From Lanius collurio (Eukaryota > Chordata > Aves > Passeriformes > Laniidae): a stretch of 64,000 bases of DNA. The stretch spans positions 277,002 through 341,001 of the forward strand of contig JACBWW010000048.1 of the NCBI GenBank assembly GCA_020086605.1, written 5' to 3'. Positions 24,915 through 39,840 of this stretch are shown here, one piece after another (position 1 is the first letter of the stretch; the number at the start of each line of letters is the position of its first letter). Under the pieces are notes generated by a model. That model did no database searches and had not been told where the DNA came from. It worked only from the letters and a program-made list of their open reading frames with translations. A program made the translations under genes and the position numbers.

Positions 24915-25462
24915 GAGACACATATTTCACTCCCTAACATACAGCCCTGCCCCACCCTCCTGTTTTGCTATCCCTTCTGAAGAGTTTATAGCAACCCATT
25001 GCAGCGCTCCATTTGTGGAAGTCACCCCACCATGTCTTCATGCTGGTGTCTACATCATAGTTTTCCTGCTGCACAGTGGCTTCCAGCTCTTCCTGTCTGG
25101 TGGCCACGCTGTGTGCATTGCTGTAGATCCATTTCAATTGGCCTATTGATCCTACCATGGATCTTTTGGGGGGAGAAAAGCCTTAATTCCTACATGACTA
25201 TTGTCAGGTGCTTCTGCAATTTCTAACACATCAATAACCCACTTTGCAGTCTTTGTCATCACACACTTCTGAGGTAGAGGATGGAGAGCTATGTGTTTCA
25301 GCAGAGCAAAGGACCTTGCTAAAACACTGTCCTTCAAACACTGGTGTGCCTCTTCCAGACATCTTTAATGAGCTTGATTTTATCCCTTTCCCCCTTTAAA
25401 TCTAGGTCAAAGCTCTTTCAGTGACCCCTACTAACTCCTGTTTCCCCTTAGAGCCGGGTGTA
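24915..25462 (-). mobile_element. CR1: CR1 LINE 5'-side fragment with ORF2 endonuclease start
   Basis: On the minus strand, 25158-24934 translates as MVGSIGQLKWIYSNAHSVAT, continuing RQEELEATVQQENYDV, then TWWGDFHKWSAAMGCYKLFR. This is the N-terminal endonuclease region of CR1 ORF2, where the usual sequence has TNARSMGN, ITETWWDDSHDWSAA and DGYKLFRRD. Key acidic residues of the TE-TWWD motif are mutated (MKTWWGD), so the copy is dead. A second frame just upstream (25337-25152) ends in KAFLPPKDPW and overlaps the ORF2 ATG. It is probably the end of the upstream open frame of the same element. The 3' part of the LINE is missing, which is unusual because most CR1 copies lack the 5' part. Confidence 0.82.
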
Positions 25463-25470
25463 CCATCTCA

Positions 25471-25483
25471 GATAGATAGACAC

Positions 25484-25560
<77 letters not shown>

Positions 25561-25561
25561 T
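25471..25561. repeat. (GATA)n microsatellite, about 19-22 copies
   Basis: GATAGATAGACACA leads into an uninterrupted GATA run of about 76 bases. It abuts the 5' side of the CR1 fragment. It is likely length-polymorphic. Confidence 0.97.
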
Positions 25562-28500
25562 CAGAAGAATACAAATAATACATAAATATGTATCAGTAAT
25601 TATATGAATATTTGTTAGCATTATAAGGAAAATGTTTGCATTTTATAGGGTTACTGAATTCCCAGTAATGAGGTATTTTCCCTATTTTTATCATCAAGAT
25701 CTTCTACTGAGCAGTTAATTTCATGTTACATGCTGATGTTCGATATGGAGATGGAGTCAATTCTTTTGTGACCCTTCCTAACCTGGTCAACCAATTTTGC
25801 AAGGTCACTTATAGTTTGCCAATTATGGCTCTGCTTATGTGGCTCAGAAATTAGAGCTTTTCTAAATCAGTACTCTTTTCTGCCTCAAAATTACAGTGTC
25901 TATTGTTTTAGTGTGATATTGAACCCAATAATAAATTAGAAGAGAGAAGACAAGCTTGAGAAAGTGAAGTATCAAGGCTAGAATTTAGTGACAGTGTTTT
26001 TAATACTTGTAGTCTGGAATCATCTGTTAAAATTTGCTTACATGGAAAAGGATTTATAGATAGAATCCAATCCATGACATTAGAAACCACTTTCAAACTT
26101 CAGACCGGTGAGCTCCTGAACACTTTAAGTGAACAGGCACAGATACAAAGATACAAAAGTCTTGGTCATCCATTGTGTTTTTCTTATGTTAGTTAAACAG
26201 AACACTTTTCCTCTTGGAGGAAACAGTTATTTTCATTAATGTCAAAGCAAAATAGGTGTTATTCCTTAGACACTATTCACTGTCTGCACAACAAAGTGCA
26301 AGCTACTAGTTCTGTCACTTTTTACATTTGATTTTGATTTAATGCATACAGTAGTTTCAAAGAGTATTAAAAATCTGTTGCCTTCTTCCTCTTCACTTGT
26401 TGCCCTGCTGGAGGCTTATGTTTTTCCAGTTTCCATCAGTGGTTGTCAAGTCTTTGTAATAGGATTAAAAGCTTGGACACCTGATATCCCTGGGTGCTGC
26501 AGTTCACCCTCATAAAAGCTGTTTGCTTTAAATTGAGAGAAAATCAGTTTTTAGTGGCATAATTAATTAAATTATGCAAAGTATTCCAGATTCAGCATAA
26601 CACTTTCTGAAGCAGCAATTGGAAACTCTACATTGCATTCAAACAGCATTTCAATTGACGCTGCACTAGGCTGACCATAGAGTACCATTTTCAAGGCTTT
26701 CAAGCACAAGGGATCCAATTTTGAAATGCAAATGCTTAATGTTGAGTGCTCAAACCCCATACATATGTACTTGAATAGGCAATTTGGTAGCCAACTATGT
26801 ATTTCATGTGTGATAGCACTAATATAAGCACTCAAAAAACTGAAATGAAGCTCCAAATGTAAGTACACATGCTTAAAAACCAGGCTCAGATATCTCATAT
26901 TTACTCATGACAGACAACCCAATGGAACAAGAATGACAATACTTTTTCACAATTTAAAAGGCATAGTACAGAATCCATTGCTTTCCTCACCACCAATATT
27001 TCAGTACATATTTTCCATAATGTGAGTTACCTTCTCCCATAATCAGCAGTTACAAAACAAACCATTATTTGTACATTGAAGTGGGTCTGTAAAAGCCTGA
27101 TGTCTGGATTATTTGTATTCATTAGTAGCACAATTAGGTAGCTAAGGATGGTAATAATAAATTGAAACAATTCTGGACTAGAAGGTAATGCAGCCAAGAA
27201 AAAGAAAATGAAGCAGAGAACTAGTGTGCAATGTCACCCTCCCCAAAAAAAAGCTGATCTAAATGTACCAGGTTTGGTTTTATAATCATTACTCTTATTT
27301 GAAGACTCCTTTTCCTTTTTTCATTCTGACCCTATTAGGATTCAGGTTGCTTTGATTTCAGTTCCTACAACACGAGCTGAACAGTTTAGTTCCTGTGACA
27401 GTTAGCAGGGATCCAGCCAAGAGGTTCTGGAGAACTGCTGAACTCACTCTGTGGGAGACAGACCTTTAGTCAGCTGAATCTGCATCTGCTGTGCCACAGA
27501 CTATGACCACCCTTCTCCCAGACTCAGTTCAAGCGCCTAAAAACACAACACCTGAGGTGGTGAAAACAATTTGATTCAGGTCTTACAGGGTTGGTGAGTA
27601 CTACACAACACCTGCAGGAGACCCCCAAGGCTATCTGGGGGTGTAGATCAGGCAGGATACTTGAGGGTATCTAAGATATAGTAGCACATATCTATGCCTG
27701 GGCAACTAAGTCAAACTTTTCATGATTACAAGTGGTTTTTAGAAATTAAAATTTGTCTATCTGCCAGGCCCTTGGGTCTTTCCCTTTCTTTCATGTGGAA
27801 AACTTGATATTTATCGAATTCCTGAGAACACTACAAGCCTGTCTTTAGGCAAGTGAAGCCCAGCTGGCTCAGGGATAGTTTCAGGTACCCTTATATACAC
27901 AAGCAATATCACATAGCAAAACACAAGAGTCTGATTTCCTCCTAACAACTCAAACCACTTTTTTTTTGTGTGTGTGCTACTGATCTCCTTTTAGTCTCCT
28001 AATCTTTTTGTTATCTTCTGTGTTTGCTGAAACAATTTGTATCTCAGCAACAATTACCAAACAAAGCATCAGTATCAGCTGTGTTGGCTCATTTTTCTGA
28101 AGTGGACTATTAACGATCTAGGCTATTTATGTCCACTGGAAAATATGTATAATCAGCATGCTGAAAATTGGTAATCTTAGCCTCCTGACAGTGAGGGAAC
28201 CATTTCATAAACTTCCCAAATCAAATACTGCTGCTTTAGTCTTTGAGTTGTTATAAATTTGTGATTTGATTTCTGTATAATTCAGTTCCTTAAAATCAGC
28301 TGTACAATTTATCTGCAATATATGAGCGTTGTGAGACTGTATAAAGGACACATTTTTACAGATAAAGGCATTTTTCTCCAGTCTCTATGTTATTGTTACA
28401 GCATTAATGGAAAAAAAAAAAACAAAAAAACCCCTTTGCCATTTGTAAATAGTATATATCTAATATTATTGATACTTGGATTGCCACCTCTTCTGAGACC

Positions 28501-28776
28501 ACAAAGTGATCAGGAGAAAAAGTACTACAACATAGAAAAATGAGTTTCGCTAGACTTCTCTGTAACCCTTTGTATTTGTCTTTAAATGAGGATTTTTCTT
28601 TTCTTTTTTACCCCCTCACAAAGTTTTGCATTGTTTTGGGGGTTTTTGGTTATATAATCATGTTTATGCTCTTAAATAGGCCATGAACAACATGGGCTCT
28701 TAATTAAAAATTTTCATAATTTTCTCTAAAATAGTAGGCTGACGGGTCTGGTATTTGTAATTCTGCCTATTATCAT

Positions 28777-28787
<11 letters not shown>

Positions 28788-28808
<21 letters not shown>

Positions 28809-28826
28809 CAACAAAAAAACAACAAC
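28788..28826. repeat. A-rich tract with AAC interruptions
   Basis: About twenty A residues are followed by AACAACAAAAAAACAACAACC. It could be the remnant tail of a retrocopy, but no recognisable source sequence lies next to it. Confidence 0.8.
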
Positions 28827-31583
28827 CTCCCACTATTGTCTGATAACCATTTTCCTACAGAAATACATAAAGGAGAAGCCAAAAAACCATTTGGAATTAC
28901 ATATTGTTTCTTCTTTGCTGACAACAGTAGCAATATGAAAAACAGGTAGTAGCCTCAATCATGTAGACTGCTTCATTCACTGTATTAATTTCATTGCATA
29001 CTTGTTTTGTGGCAATGGAAAAAAATTATAACTGCACTTTGCACCATAAGCCAAATTTGTACTCACTTTACTTTTTTCATATTTATGTTCTGATAATAAA
29101 AACCGTAGCAGAAACTGGTAATTCCAGGAAATAAGATTGAATTCTAAATGCTGAATACCAGAGTATAGGCTTAATCATTAATCAGGAAACACTGAATTTA
29201 TATAAGTTAGTAAGTGAAAGAATTTTTTTACAGTTACAATGAATCCCATAGAATATAGGTATTTTATACTAATCCTTCATTATTTCACCAAAAAGATTAA
29301 CACAGGAAAAGCTTTTTAAAATTCAATTTAATGAATAATGAAACTGTCCAAGACAACTGAAAACTCAGCAACTCAGTTACAGGCTGTGTGACATTTACCT
29401 AAAAATAGATTTTCCATTTGTCTCCTTCTACTAATATCTAACTTGCGCTAATTTCATAGACAAAAATCAGTTTATTTGTATGGTTATATGATAACAATGC
29501 AATTTTAAATATGCAAAAAAAAAATTGTGACATCATCAAGAAAAAAAAAATCAGATGTGTTGTATGCACTGTGTTGAGGAAAATAAAAACTGGACCTCAT
29601 TTTCCTGTCAGGTACACCTGTAAATAGATTGACTTCAGACCAGAAAGCTCGAAGTACAGCTAGTCCCTCGAGACAGAGTTTTTAAAACATAAAGACTAAT
29701 GAAGCATTAGAAGTCAACCAAAACCTACATTTTCCTTATCTCTCCACACAATGAACATCACAAAGCATTGTGTAAACATCTCAATTACACTTGTACTCTT
29801 ATACAAAAAATTCCTGTTTAGTAGATAATTAATGTACTACTATATATAGTTGTTGCATGTAATCGTGGATATGAGTATTTTCTGTATGCTTAAGGAACTG
29901 GTAAGAGTGAATATGCCTGGCTGACTTGTCTATAACAACATGTTCAGAACATTTTCTGAAAAATATGAGTTTAAGTTTTTTTAGAGTAAGATCCTGTTAC
30001 TTCAGTTTATAAAGAAAGACGTTATCCTCATTCAGTTTTTTGCTCTGTATAATCAGTATAACAGACTCAGTATAACTGGCTTCCTTTTTAATACAGTGGA
30101 AACTGAAACAGACAGGTCAAGAAACTTGTCCAAGATGAGAGGCACCAAGTTTGACCTTCTGAGTGATTCAGGCCTATAAGCAAGTGCCTAAGCTTTCCTG
30201 AAAATATGGATTTGGATGGAAATTCATGATTAATATCTACACTGGTCTGATACAGGCAATTTCTCAGTTGGTATGGACCCTGATTTTTGATCTTTACTAC
30301 CTCTAGTCTGAGTTTTACAGCCTCTAATTATATATTAGCAGTGGTCAGAAACAAAAAATGTAAACCAAGGCAATATAGCATGTAGATATTCAGCAACTTG
30401 TCTTCCCCCTTTTCTTTATTTTTACTAAAAAAAATTCTCAAAAAGTTTTGAAAAATAATAATCTTATTACTGCCCCTTTAACACAAGAAGAAAAGTCCTG
30501 CAGATTTTCAGAACATCTAAGTATGGCTGACAGTTCTGTATGAACAATAAACTAAAGAAAAACAAATATTAGACAATCCTCATAAATACACACAAGTCCA
30601 AAAATTAATTGCATAGACAAAAGGCATAAAGCAAGAATGCTAAGTTTCCTAATGCCTTCTGGTAAATAGACATAATTGTTAGTTTGTCCACACTTTCCCT
30701 CACCTGTTTCAGCTGTGTTGCAATATGAAAAAATAAGAGAAGCACAATATATTGGGCTTGAAAGCACTAAAATTAAAAGCAACAAGGCCTCTGTGAAATT
30801 ATGTTCAAAGAAGATGAACCAGGGATGAAAATGCAAAGCAGGAGAGTTGGCATATTACAGGTAATCATGTTTATTGATGATTTTTTTTAAAAAAATTGCT
30901 GAACTAAAAAGGAATATTTCAATTTCCAGCACAAATGCTGCACAAACTCTTAATGGTATGTGGGCTCTAAAAGGTTGTACATAGAACGTCTTCTTGAACA
31001 TCATTCTTCAGATTTTTACCTACTGAATTTTTTTAGTAATTTTCTTAGGAAGAAAGGCTAAATTATCAAAAATCAGTCCTTATTAATCAACAGATTAATA
31101 TCCAGTCTTAAGCAAAGTTGATCGCAAGGTCTCATAGCAATTACATCCCTATGCTCTCTGGGAAAACAACTGCAAGTTGGCTGCATGAAACCCCACCAGC
31201 TGCAGCAAGTCTCAGGTACTCTCCAGAGCACATGGCTGTGCTTTCCATTCAGGGAAAAGGAGGTTTATGTTTGCCCAGATACTGGCTTGATGAGCAGCAT
31301 GGGGCTGGACACAGAGGTTTCTAAATCGATCCTGGGTCTCTTCCACACTAGAAAACTGCACTGGAAAAGTCAGAATGCTGCACAAGTGCTGAGGCTCAAA
31401 CAGCCATTTCCCCCTCCTCTGGGAAGCAGGTGCTAACTCAAAGCTTTGTGAGGAATTGTCTTACTTTTGAGCTGCTTGTGAAGCTTTGATTCATGACCAT
31501 TCTGACAGTCTCGAATTTTTAGGTGTTATATGCACTTTTTGTAAATTTGCAGCATGTAATAGGCTCAGGTCTCAAAGGAATGC

Positions 31584-31604
31584 AGTGATGATGATGATGA
31601 TGAT
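31584..31604. repeat. (GAT)n trinucleotide repeat
   Basis: Six consecutive GAT units (gtgatgatgatgatgatgat) lie in an otherwise unique region. Confidence 0.85.
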
Positions 31605-33630
31605 TACCATGATTACTATTAAAAAATACCTTTTTCTAGCTTATAAGTGCACAACTTTACAACTTCAATGTTATTTGAGCACAGATGCACATATCTGTGC
31701 ACACTTATACCTCTATCACACACAGACACAAATGAAATATGTAAATACAGATATGGTACAACAAATGGTCTGTTAGAATTTTACTAAAAAGTATCTTCTT
31801 TTCAGGTACTTGGATTTGTAAACGGAGCATATTTGTTCACCAGCTCAAAATCCAGTATGTTCAGCCTAGCAAACAAAATCATACTGTGCTTCCTTCGTTC
31901 AAGAATAACACACACATTTTCTTGTGTTTTGCGTGGAGTGAGAATCATTATTACATCTCAGCTGATATTCAGCATTTCCTTATGCTACAGTAACTTTGTT
32001 GTACACTTAAGCCTTTAGGTTTTTTTGCATAGCTCCGTGTCCCAAGACAGATGACTGTACCATTCCGTTACCTAAAGGAGAAAATCCTACCTAAGAAGTT
32101 TATGGATCCTGAGTCCTGTTTCAGGACTGCTGAAACTGTTTCTGCACATGATTTATTGTTTTCTCAGGATGACAGTGAAAAAAGTGACAACTAGTATGAC
32201 TAGTAATAACAGTAGTAGTAATAATATGTGACAGCTAGAGCAGGTGGACACTCCTGGCCCCAAAGGGCTTACAGTGTGAAAATACTGAACAAAACAGTAC
32301 ATATACACAGACAACCAGCAACAAGGAATTTCCCTTAGTAAGAAACTTCTACATATAATTGCATGCCTGTTTTAATTGCTTCTCACAATTGCTGTTGTTT
32401 ATGCCAAAAAGGATCATTTTCTCTGTGAGATTTAGTCGACCAACATTCCCTATTAATGTACTGATACCCTACTCTACTCAGAACTGCTGCTGATTTATTT
32501 CTGACTTACAAGATGATCAAAGGTAAAATCTTCATACAAAGGCAGCTAAAAGTATGAAATTGGATTGAGGGTAGGAATGTGAAGGTGATACATCTTAAAC
32601 AGTAAATTTCTCAAATATTTGTTTGGATTTCTGTGATCTGGGGGGAAAGGCGCTGCTATTACTTTCTAATTTATTTTGACATTTTTGTTTCTTTTTAAAA
32701 TGGAAAGATACCGGTATCCTAAAGTTATTTAACACAAAATATTTATTTACTTCAAAAGATCTCTTGATCACTGTTACCAATAACCATCTCCAGTGGCAAA
32801 AATTTTCACCTAATGTAAAGAGACAAAAGTGTCAAGCCAGTGTTTGACAAAAAAGCCTATTATCATTAAATGATAGCATGTTATGATAATTTGTTCAATA
32901 TTGGCTTTACAGTTGCCTCTTTTTTTTCTGTAAAACTTCTAGGACAAGGAAGTTCACCTAAGCTATTACACCAAGATTTAGTACTCTGAACTTTACCAAG
33001 CCCACATGAATTTTATTCATTGTAGTCATTCCTGTGTCTTATATCAAACTGATTTGTGAAAAACGCACACACCTTTTAGGTGTACTTCAAACAATTTCTT
33101 TAATTGTGTCTTAGAAAAAATTCCTAGCAAGTCATTTAGATCCAGATCTCATTTAGTAAAAAATCAGAATGTTGCATTCTTTTGGTGACCAGAAAAAGAC
33201 ATAAACACACATCTCACAATGTTTCCTAGCTCCATCAATCTTTCTTCGCGATAATTGATCTGATCAGAGATGAGGGGAGTTATATAACAGGAGACACAAT
33301 AGGTAGCCAAAAAGTATTTTTTCTTCACCCTGTCTCGACTCAATTAGTGACAATGTTCCCCAGGTCAGAGCTGTGGGTACAATTTTGAGAAAGATAACCT
33401 TTGTTCCCAAGTCTTTTGCAAGTCTGAACTGGTCTGAACAAGTTTTGACCAGTGTATGGTAGCTATTATGTAATAACAAGGAGGGCAAGATGCCTTCTCA
33501 TCTACCCCTGTTCAGAACCTGCACACCCAATGGATAAAGATGTTTCCGTGTATTGAGTCCCTCAGACTTAAGCCCTACAAACAAGACAGTAGTACCATAC
33601 ATCAGAAATTTACATTAATCAGCTCAGTGT

Positions 33631-33712
33631 AGAATGATAGAATCATAGAATGATTTGGGTTGGAAGGGACCTTAAATATCACGTATTTCCATGCCTCCGT
33701 CATGGTTGGGGG
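33631..33712 (-). mobile_element. CR1: CR1 LINE extreme 3'-end fragment
   Basis: The plus strand reads agaatgatagaatcatagaa, then tgatttgggttggaagggac, then cttaaatatcac. This is the reverse complement of the CR1 3' terminus, including two to three copies of the terminal ATTCTATG-type repeat. The element lies on the minus strand and is severely 5'-truncated. The right-hand limit is uncertain because the match fades after about 33712. Confidence 0.9.
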
Positions 33713-36700
33713 GGTTGTATCAGCTATTTGTAGGTTATCACTTATCCTAAGTTCCTCAGAACAAAAACACCTCAGCTGGAGATCTTGTTTCCACTATGGC
33801 GGCCAAAAACCTGAAAGTTGCTTGAAATTTTTCCACTACTGGATCTAGCAATTTGTTTTGTGCTGCTTAATTAAAACAAACAAACGAACAGTTTTAGATT
33901 AAAACCAGTTTAGGCTTAGACCTTGAACTAAAATATTGGACATGGGCCAGAAGTTTTTCTGATGCTTCAGAAAAAATTATACAAAATTTTTTTTCAAATT
34001 CTAAAAAATTTTTATTCCGATTCAAGATTTTTGTTCCTCTAAAATAAAAGTGAACATTTTTTCCAAAGCCTCGTTTTTCAAAACCATCTCTCTAGCGTAC
34101 AGCCAATATAGATTTCCAACAACAACAAAAAAAAGCTGCATTTCTCGCTTTTAAATCATCAAGACATGAAAGCACAGACAAATCGCTAACAGGCAACAAT
34201 TATGCCAGAAATCAAATCCTAAAATTCAAATTTGGCCTAGAGGCCAGCATAAGTTAGAGTGGTATTCTTAGAAATGGAATTACAAGTAGAAGCACCTGAC
34301 ACTTGGCATACAAATTTGGCATGCAGCTTACATGCCCCACAAGATATAGAATACACAGTTCCACAATTATATTCTAAAACAGGAAAACACCTACAAATAA
34401 TTTTAAAATATCTTTCCCTTTAAAAGGTTAAGGCTGAAATACTGTTTCCACTGAAGTCAGTGTGACTTGATTAAGGCCAAAATTTCATTCTGGTTGCTTT
34501 GACGTACCAGTCTGAGCACAACAGTGCAAAGATACACATCCTAATTCAAAGTAGTGGCTAGGTATGTTAGCTCAAAGGATGTAAAAATGCTAAAAAACTG
34601 GCTAAAAAATTATTATCTTGTGGTTTAGCTTTCAAGGGATAAAATATGTTACTTATATACGAGATTTATGATAACAGAATATTTGTCCTGTAAAGTGATT
34701 CACTGAAAAAGAAAATTAAATATCGAGACTACTCTTAGTTTCCACAGGGATTTCTTTGCAGTCTTCAGGATTGACACTGTGTTAAAGTATTAGTACAATT
34801 TTTCAAGCAGATTAGTCTGAACACAATGCTTTGAAAAATTTAAAAAAGAGAACAGATAGCAAATGTCACTTCTTTAGTAGCTACAAAATGCAAACTCCAA
34901 GTGTTTTAACCTAATGAATAAATGAGTTTGTCCTTTATGTATAAAATATAGTTTGTGTTTGTTGCACAAGTTTTTTAATAATAGATGAATTTTAGGTTTG
35001 CTTCAACATATTCAATAAAGTGTGATTAATTTGGTTTTTCAAAAATGCAAACTAGACATTACTATATTACTCTGCAAAATGCACAGCTTGCAACATTATT
35101 GTCTCTGTGGGATCTTAAATTGAATTGTAAAATGTGTCTTATTTCCAGTTTGATTTATGTAAGAAATTTCAGTGGATAATGCCCTTTTTGAAGTTTCAGT
35201 GCTTTCTCCAAAGAAAAAAATACATAACTAAAAATCATGACATAGCTTATTATAAATCATAGCAAAGTTTTATACTTACTTAATGTTCCACTTAAAAATC
35301 ATATACTGATGCTACATATTAGATTCAATTCAGTGAATTAACTTTTTTTTGAAGCTTCATATTATGACAGATTATATAACGCATTTTTGACATGTTCTGT
35401 GATTTTATTGCGATAGTCTAAGTAATTACCAAATCTCTTTTTCTCTAAAAAAGCTTTCCTGTGCCCTGAGAATTAATCTATGATACCATTTAACTTGGCT
35501 TTTTGAAGTAAATATCACTAGATAAAAAGCCAGCTGGTTCTGAATAATGGGATACTTGAATGAATGTATTAGTGTTTGAAAATGAGAGTACAAATCTTTT
35601 AAAAAGATTAATTTCCATAAGAAAGATAGCTCACAGATCTACAAAAGAATAAATTCAAAACATAATAAACTGGCAGAAAGAGAGGTAGATTAAAGTAAAG
35701 GCAGCAGCACCTTGTTATTGCAGCTGTTGTATAGCAGTGATTCTGTATCAATTACAACATTTGGTAGGTATGGGCAGCCTCTTCAAAGGCTTCAGTATAA
35801 AGCTTGGACCTGAAATACACAGCACACCCTATGTAATAACTTGAGTGATTAATTTTTTTTTCTTAACAGGGCATAACTTTTGTTCCTAACAATTGAGTCT
35901 CTGAGAAGAGTTACAAAGACGTTCCTGACTTTAATGTGAATAGCTAACATCAGTTTTGTTTTTTATTAAAGATTTGGATATGAATTTATCTTTATCATGG
36001 AAAGAGCTTGGCTTTATCAACACAAACAAATGCTGACATCGGCATGTAAGCTGACTTTTGTTGTCCTATGGACTTTATTTTCAATATCCTGTTTCAAAAT
36101 ATGTTTCCTTGAATGGATCTAGGATTCTGTGCACACAATTGCTTTAGCTAAATATTAATGAAACAAAGTTTGCTGATGCCACTAAATACTGCAGGTTTGC
36201 ATAAACAAATGCTGAGCATCAAAGAATTAAATCATACTGGAACAAACCTTAAAGTACATGGGGTGTTTGTTTGTTTTTTGATGATGGGATTAATCTAGTT
36301 TCCATCAGACCTACATCAAGTTTTTCACTGGTAGGGCAGAAGCCAGTTTGCTCTTAGTAACCCTAACCTGGGCAATCTAGTGAGTTTGTCCAGAAACAGT
36401 ATCCTCGAAGGATGATATAAAGAACTGTGTTAGCGAAGTGCAGGAAATTACACCTGCCAAATCCAAAAAACAAACAGCAAGACTTTCTTCTGTGGTAACA
36501 GGCACCAAGTGCTGAAAATGTTGGTACCAATATCATTTAGGCCACAGGAGTTAAATGTTCCAAACTAATGTTCTTTTCTTGCAGAACTGCTGGAGAGCAC
36601 GTTTCACAGACATGAATGTCTGGGCCATACCAGTGCAGATGCAGGAGACTAGCAAGTTTCTAAACAAGTCTAATAGGCATTTGAAACCAAATGCAGAAAT

Positions 36701-39700
36701 TTCTATCTTAGTCAGACTCCATCAGATTTTCAAGTGATCAGAACCAGGTATTCTAGTGTCATCATAATGACAAATTTTAATTCCTTCCTCCAAAGCTTAG
36801 AAGTATTAAAACCAAATGAAAATATCTGAATACTGAAAGATATTTCTGTTTCTATCCTGACTGATTCTCTGTGGAAGCTGAATCATTGCTGCTGTTGAAA
36901 TCTAGAAAAATGAATAATGGCCTGAGGGCAGATTCTAAGGTATTTTTGATAAAATTTTAGATAAAAATTTTACAAAATTATAAAAGTGGTTACTGAAAAT
37001 ACAGTAAAAGTTTATGTGTACACAAACTCTACTATGTACACAAATTTGCACAATTCTTATATATACATTTAAAAGACAAATTTCAGCATAATTTTTAAAA
37101 GCATCCCAGCAGAAAAGTTATGAGGAGCACTGCAATTTAAATAATATTTGTAACATAAAAGTTATAAAAATATTCATAATTGGACTGAAGTACCTAATCT
37201 TGAGCTTCCATTTTGTTCTGGTATTTTTTCAGTTCAATTCAGCATCGTTTGGTTTATATTTTGTCTTATATATTTATGGATTTATTAGATATATAATACA
37301 CATTTATATATATATTTCCTACATCACTAAAAATTTTTCTAATTCAATGCTTTCAAATTACCATATTTCCAAATTTCTTTTGCATTCTACATTTTTTTAG
37401 TTTTGCCATATCACTAACAAGTGAAATGAAAGCAGATCCTGAAATGGTGACATTTCACATGGAGTGAGCATACTCAGGCACTGACACAGACCACAAATGA
37501 TTGACCTGCTCTTATGAAATAATAATTGCAGAATGGGAGTGAAAGCAGAAGTTTGGTATAAGGTAACATGATCAAAGGTAATAATTAGTTAACAATTAGA
37601 GTTAATAGTCAGTCCCTGACAGTTGAGCCCAAGTAAGTGGTCATGTTGTATGACAGAACCTGTTACCCCAAACTTCAGCTACACCAAGAGCACTGCATGG
37701 TCAGCAGAGCCCCATAAGGAACAAATTATGAAAGCATGATGACTCATAGATTTTCTCTCAGATGCTCATCCCTCTTGTCAGAGATCATTAGAGAAATATT
37801 CCCCTGAATATGCAAACACACATGACACTTGTGTGCACTATAAATGTCAACTATAGCATGCTTTCTGTACTATACAGTTACACTGCAAGGCACAGAAACG
37901 CCTGCTGCCCTGCCAGACAATGGCAGACTTCAGGGAAAGAAGAACCAAGTCAAAAGACTAGAATTAGATCTGTGCAACAGCTGCAATGACTCATCTCAAA
38001 GTTCATACTTGCCTCCATTATTTTAATTTGCTAAGTCAAATAAACTGCCAGACTCCCTTGTACACTTTGAGAACACTGCAGACCTCCACACAGGAATGAG
38101 CTTTCAGCCATTAAGAATAATTTGAACTGAGTAAATGAAAGTAAAAACAAATCAGGGAAGTATTTCAAGATTAAGGCAAATGTCTATTGCAATGCAACTG
38201 AAAAGTCTTTAAACATTACAAACAATTCATTTTAGAATTCAGTGACATTTACTATGAAAAGATGTTTCTTTTTAGTCTTTGTTAAAACTGGCTGCAAAAT
38301 GTTTACAGCAATTTTCTGAAAGCAACTCCAGATTCTTTTTTAATCATACTACTTCAGGAAAGCTGCTTTTAGTTAAAATACAAAAATCGTAGTTACAAGG
38401 TTTCTGCAAACATAACTGCCATTCCATTAAGGAAATGGCACAGCAAACAGTAAATAGTGGCCCCAAGGGAAATGTAAGTATTGATTTTATTACTATGTTG
38501 GTTGGGTTGTATTTGCAATTGTCAACTCTAATTTTAGGCTGTGCATTAAGTATCCTTATAATAGCTTAAGGAAAAGAGCAAATATTAATTAGAACATATT
38601 GATAATGTTTTTATAAGTCTTAGATTTAGTGCTTACCAAGCATATGTTTTGAAAACATACAAACCTACTTCTTGCTTGTAAACGTAGCTAATAAATGAAT
38701 AGGCAGAAACTATAATTACACGGATTATATGATACTTTTTTGCATCAAAGCATCTACTGGATGCAATTACTTTAAAACTAAATTGAAGTGCAAAGATATT
38801 TCTTATTGCACATCACCATGCTATGGCAAATAAGGTTGAAGGCACTGATGAAATACCAAATTATAAATAAAGAGATTGATTATGACTTTCATCCTAGCAA
38901 CTGCTTTTTGTTGTTGGATTCCTATTCACCATTTACTCTTTAAGCATAGAATTCTGCTACACACAGAAACTGCAGAATGGTTTATATTTGCAGATACTAC
39001 TAAAGGTAATTCATGTCCTCTTTTTCCTAGTCTTTATTTAATTTAAAACAGCACTTACATAAAACCAAACTTATTAGACATTACCAAACGTTCCTGATAA
39101 TATCCACATGTCCTTAACTATCAGAAGACTCATGACTCGCTTTGGTATTATATTGCAAAAAGAAAGTAGCAGACAGATTAAAGTAACTAACAGAAAATAA
39201 AGGTTTAATGCTGCTACTTCAAAGTTACACAATCTTCCTATATGAAATGACATATGGTAAGTATGTGGTGATGGTAATTTCAAACAATGCAAGACTGATT
39301 GGACAATTCACAGGAAAAGGATTTCCTACCCATATGTACTTCTCATTTCAGTTTACAGTGTGACTTGCACAAAAGGTACATTACAAGTGCCAGCTGAGAT
39401 AGCTGACACTTCTGAAAAACCAATTCCTCATAAATTTCTTGCTTAATGTGTTTAATACCTAAAGGTAGCTAAAGCCAAATGTTTATGCCACCTATGGTGT
39501 AGTCAACTCTTGCAATTGTATCACCAATCCTGAGATCATTCATACTTAAAAATCTCTGCTACAAATACATGAGGATTTTAGTATCTCAGTTTAGATTAAA
39601 AAAAAAAATTCCTGCTTCTTGCAGTAGTGTGATGTAATATCCCAAATTAGGGGGATGTCCCTGCGACTGGGTGAGCACTACCATCTGAGGGACACCTCCC

Positions 39701-39840
39701 CAGACATGACCATACTTTCAGCCCTGTCAGAGATCTCAGACTTCTGGGGTGCAGCTAGACATTCACCCTGGGTTTATTTACCTCTGCTGACTAGGTTTTA
39801 CAATGTTGTGAAGCTTTGTTCTAAACCTTAAGAAAGCAGA

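Noticed and set aside
24874..25226. Plus-strand open frames of 75-91 codons
   Set aside because: They are antisense to the dead CR1 ORF2 fragment on the minus strand.
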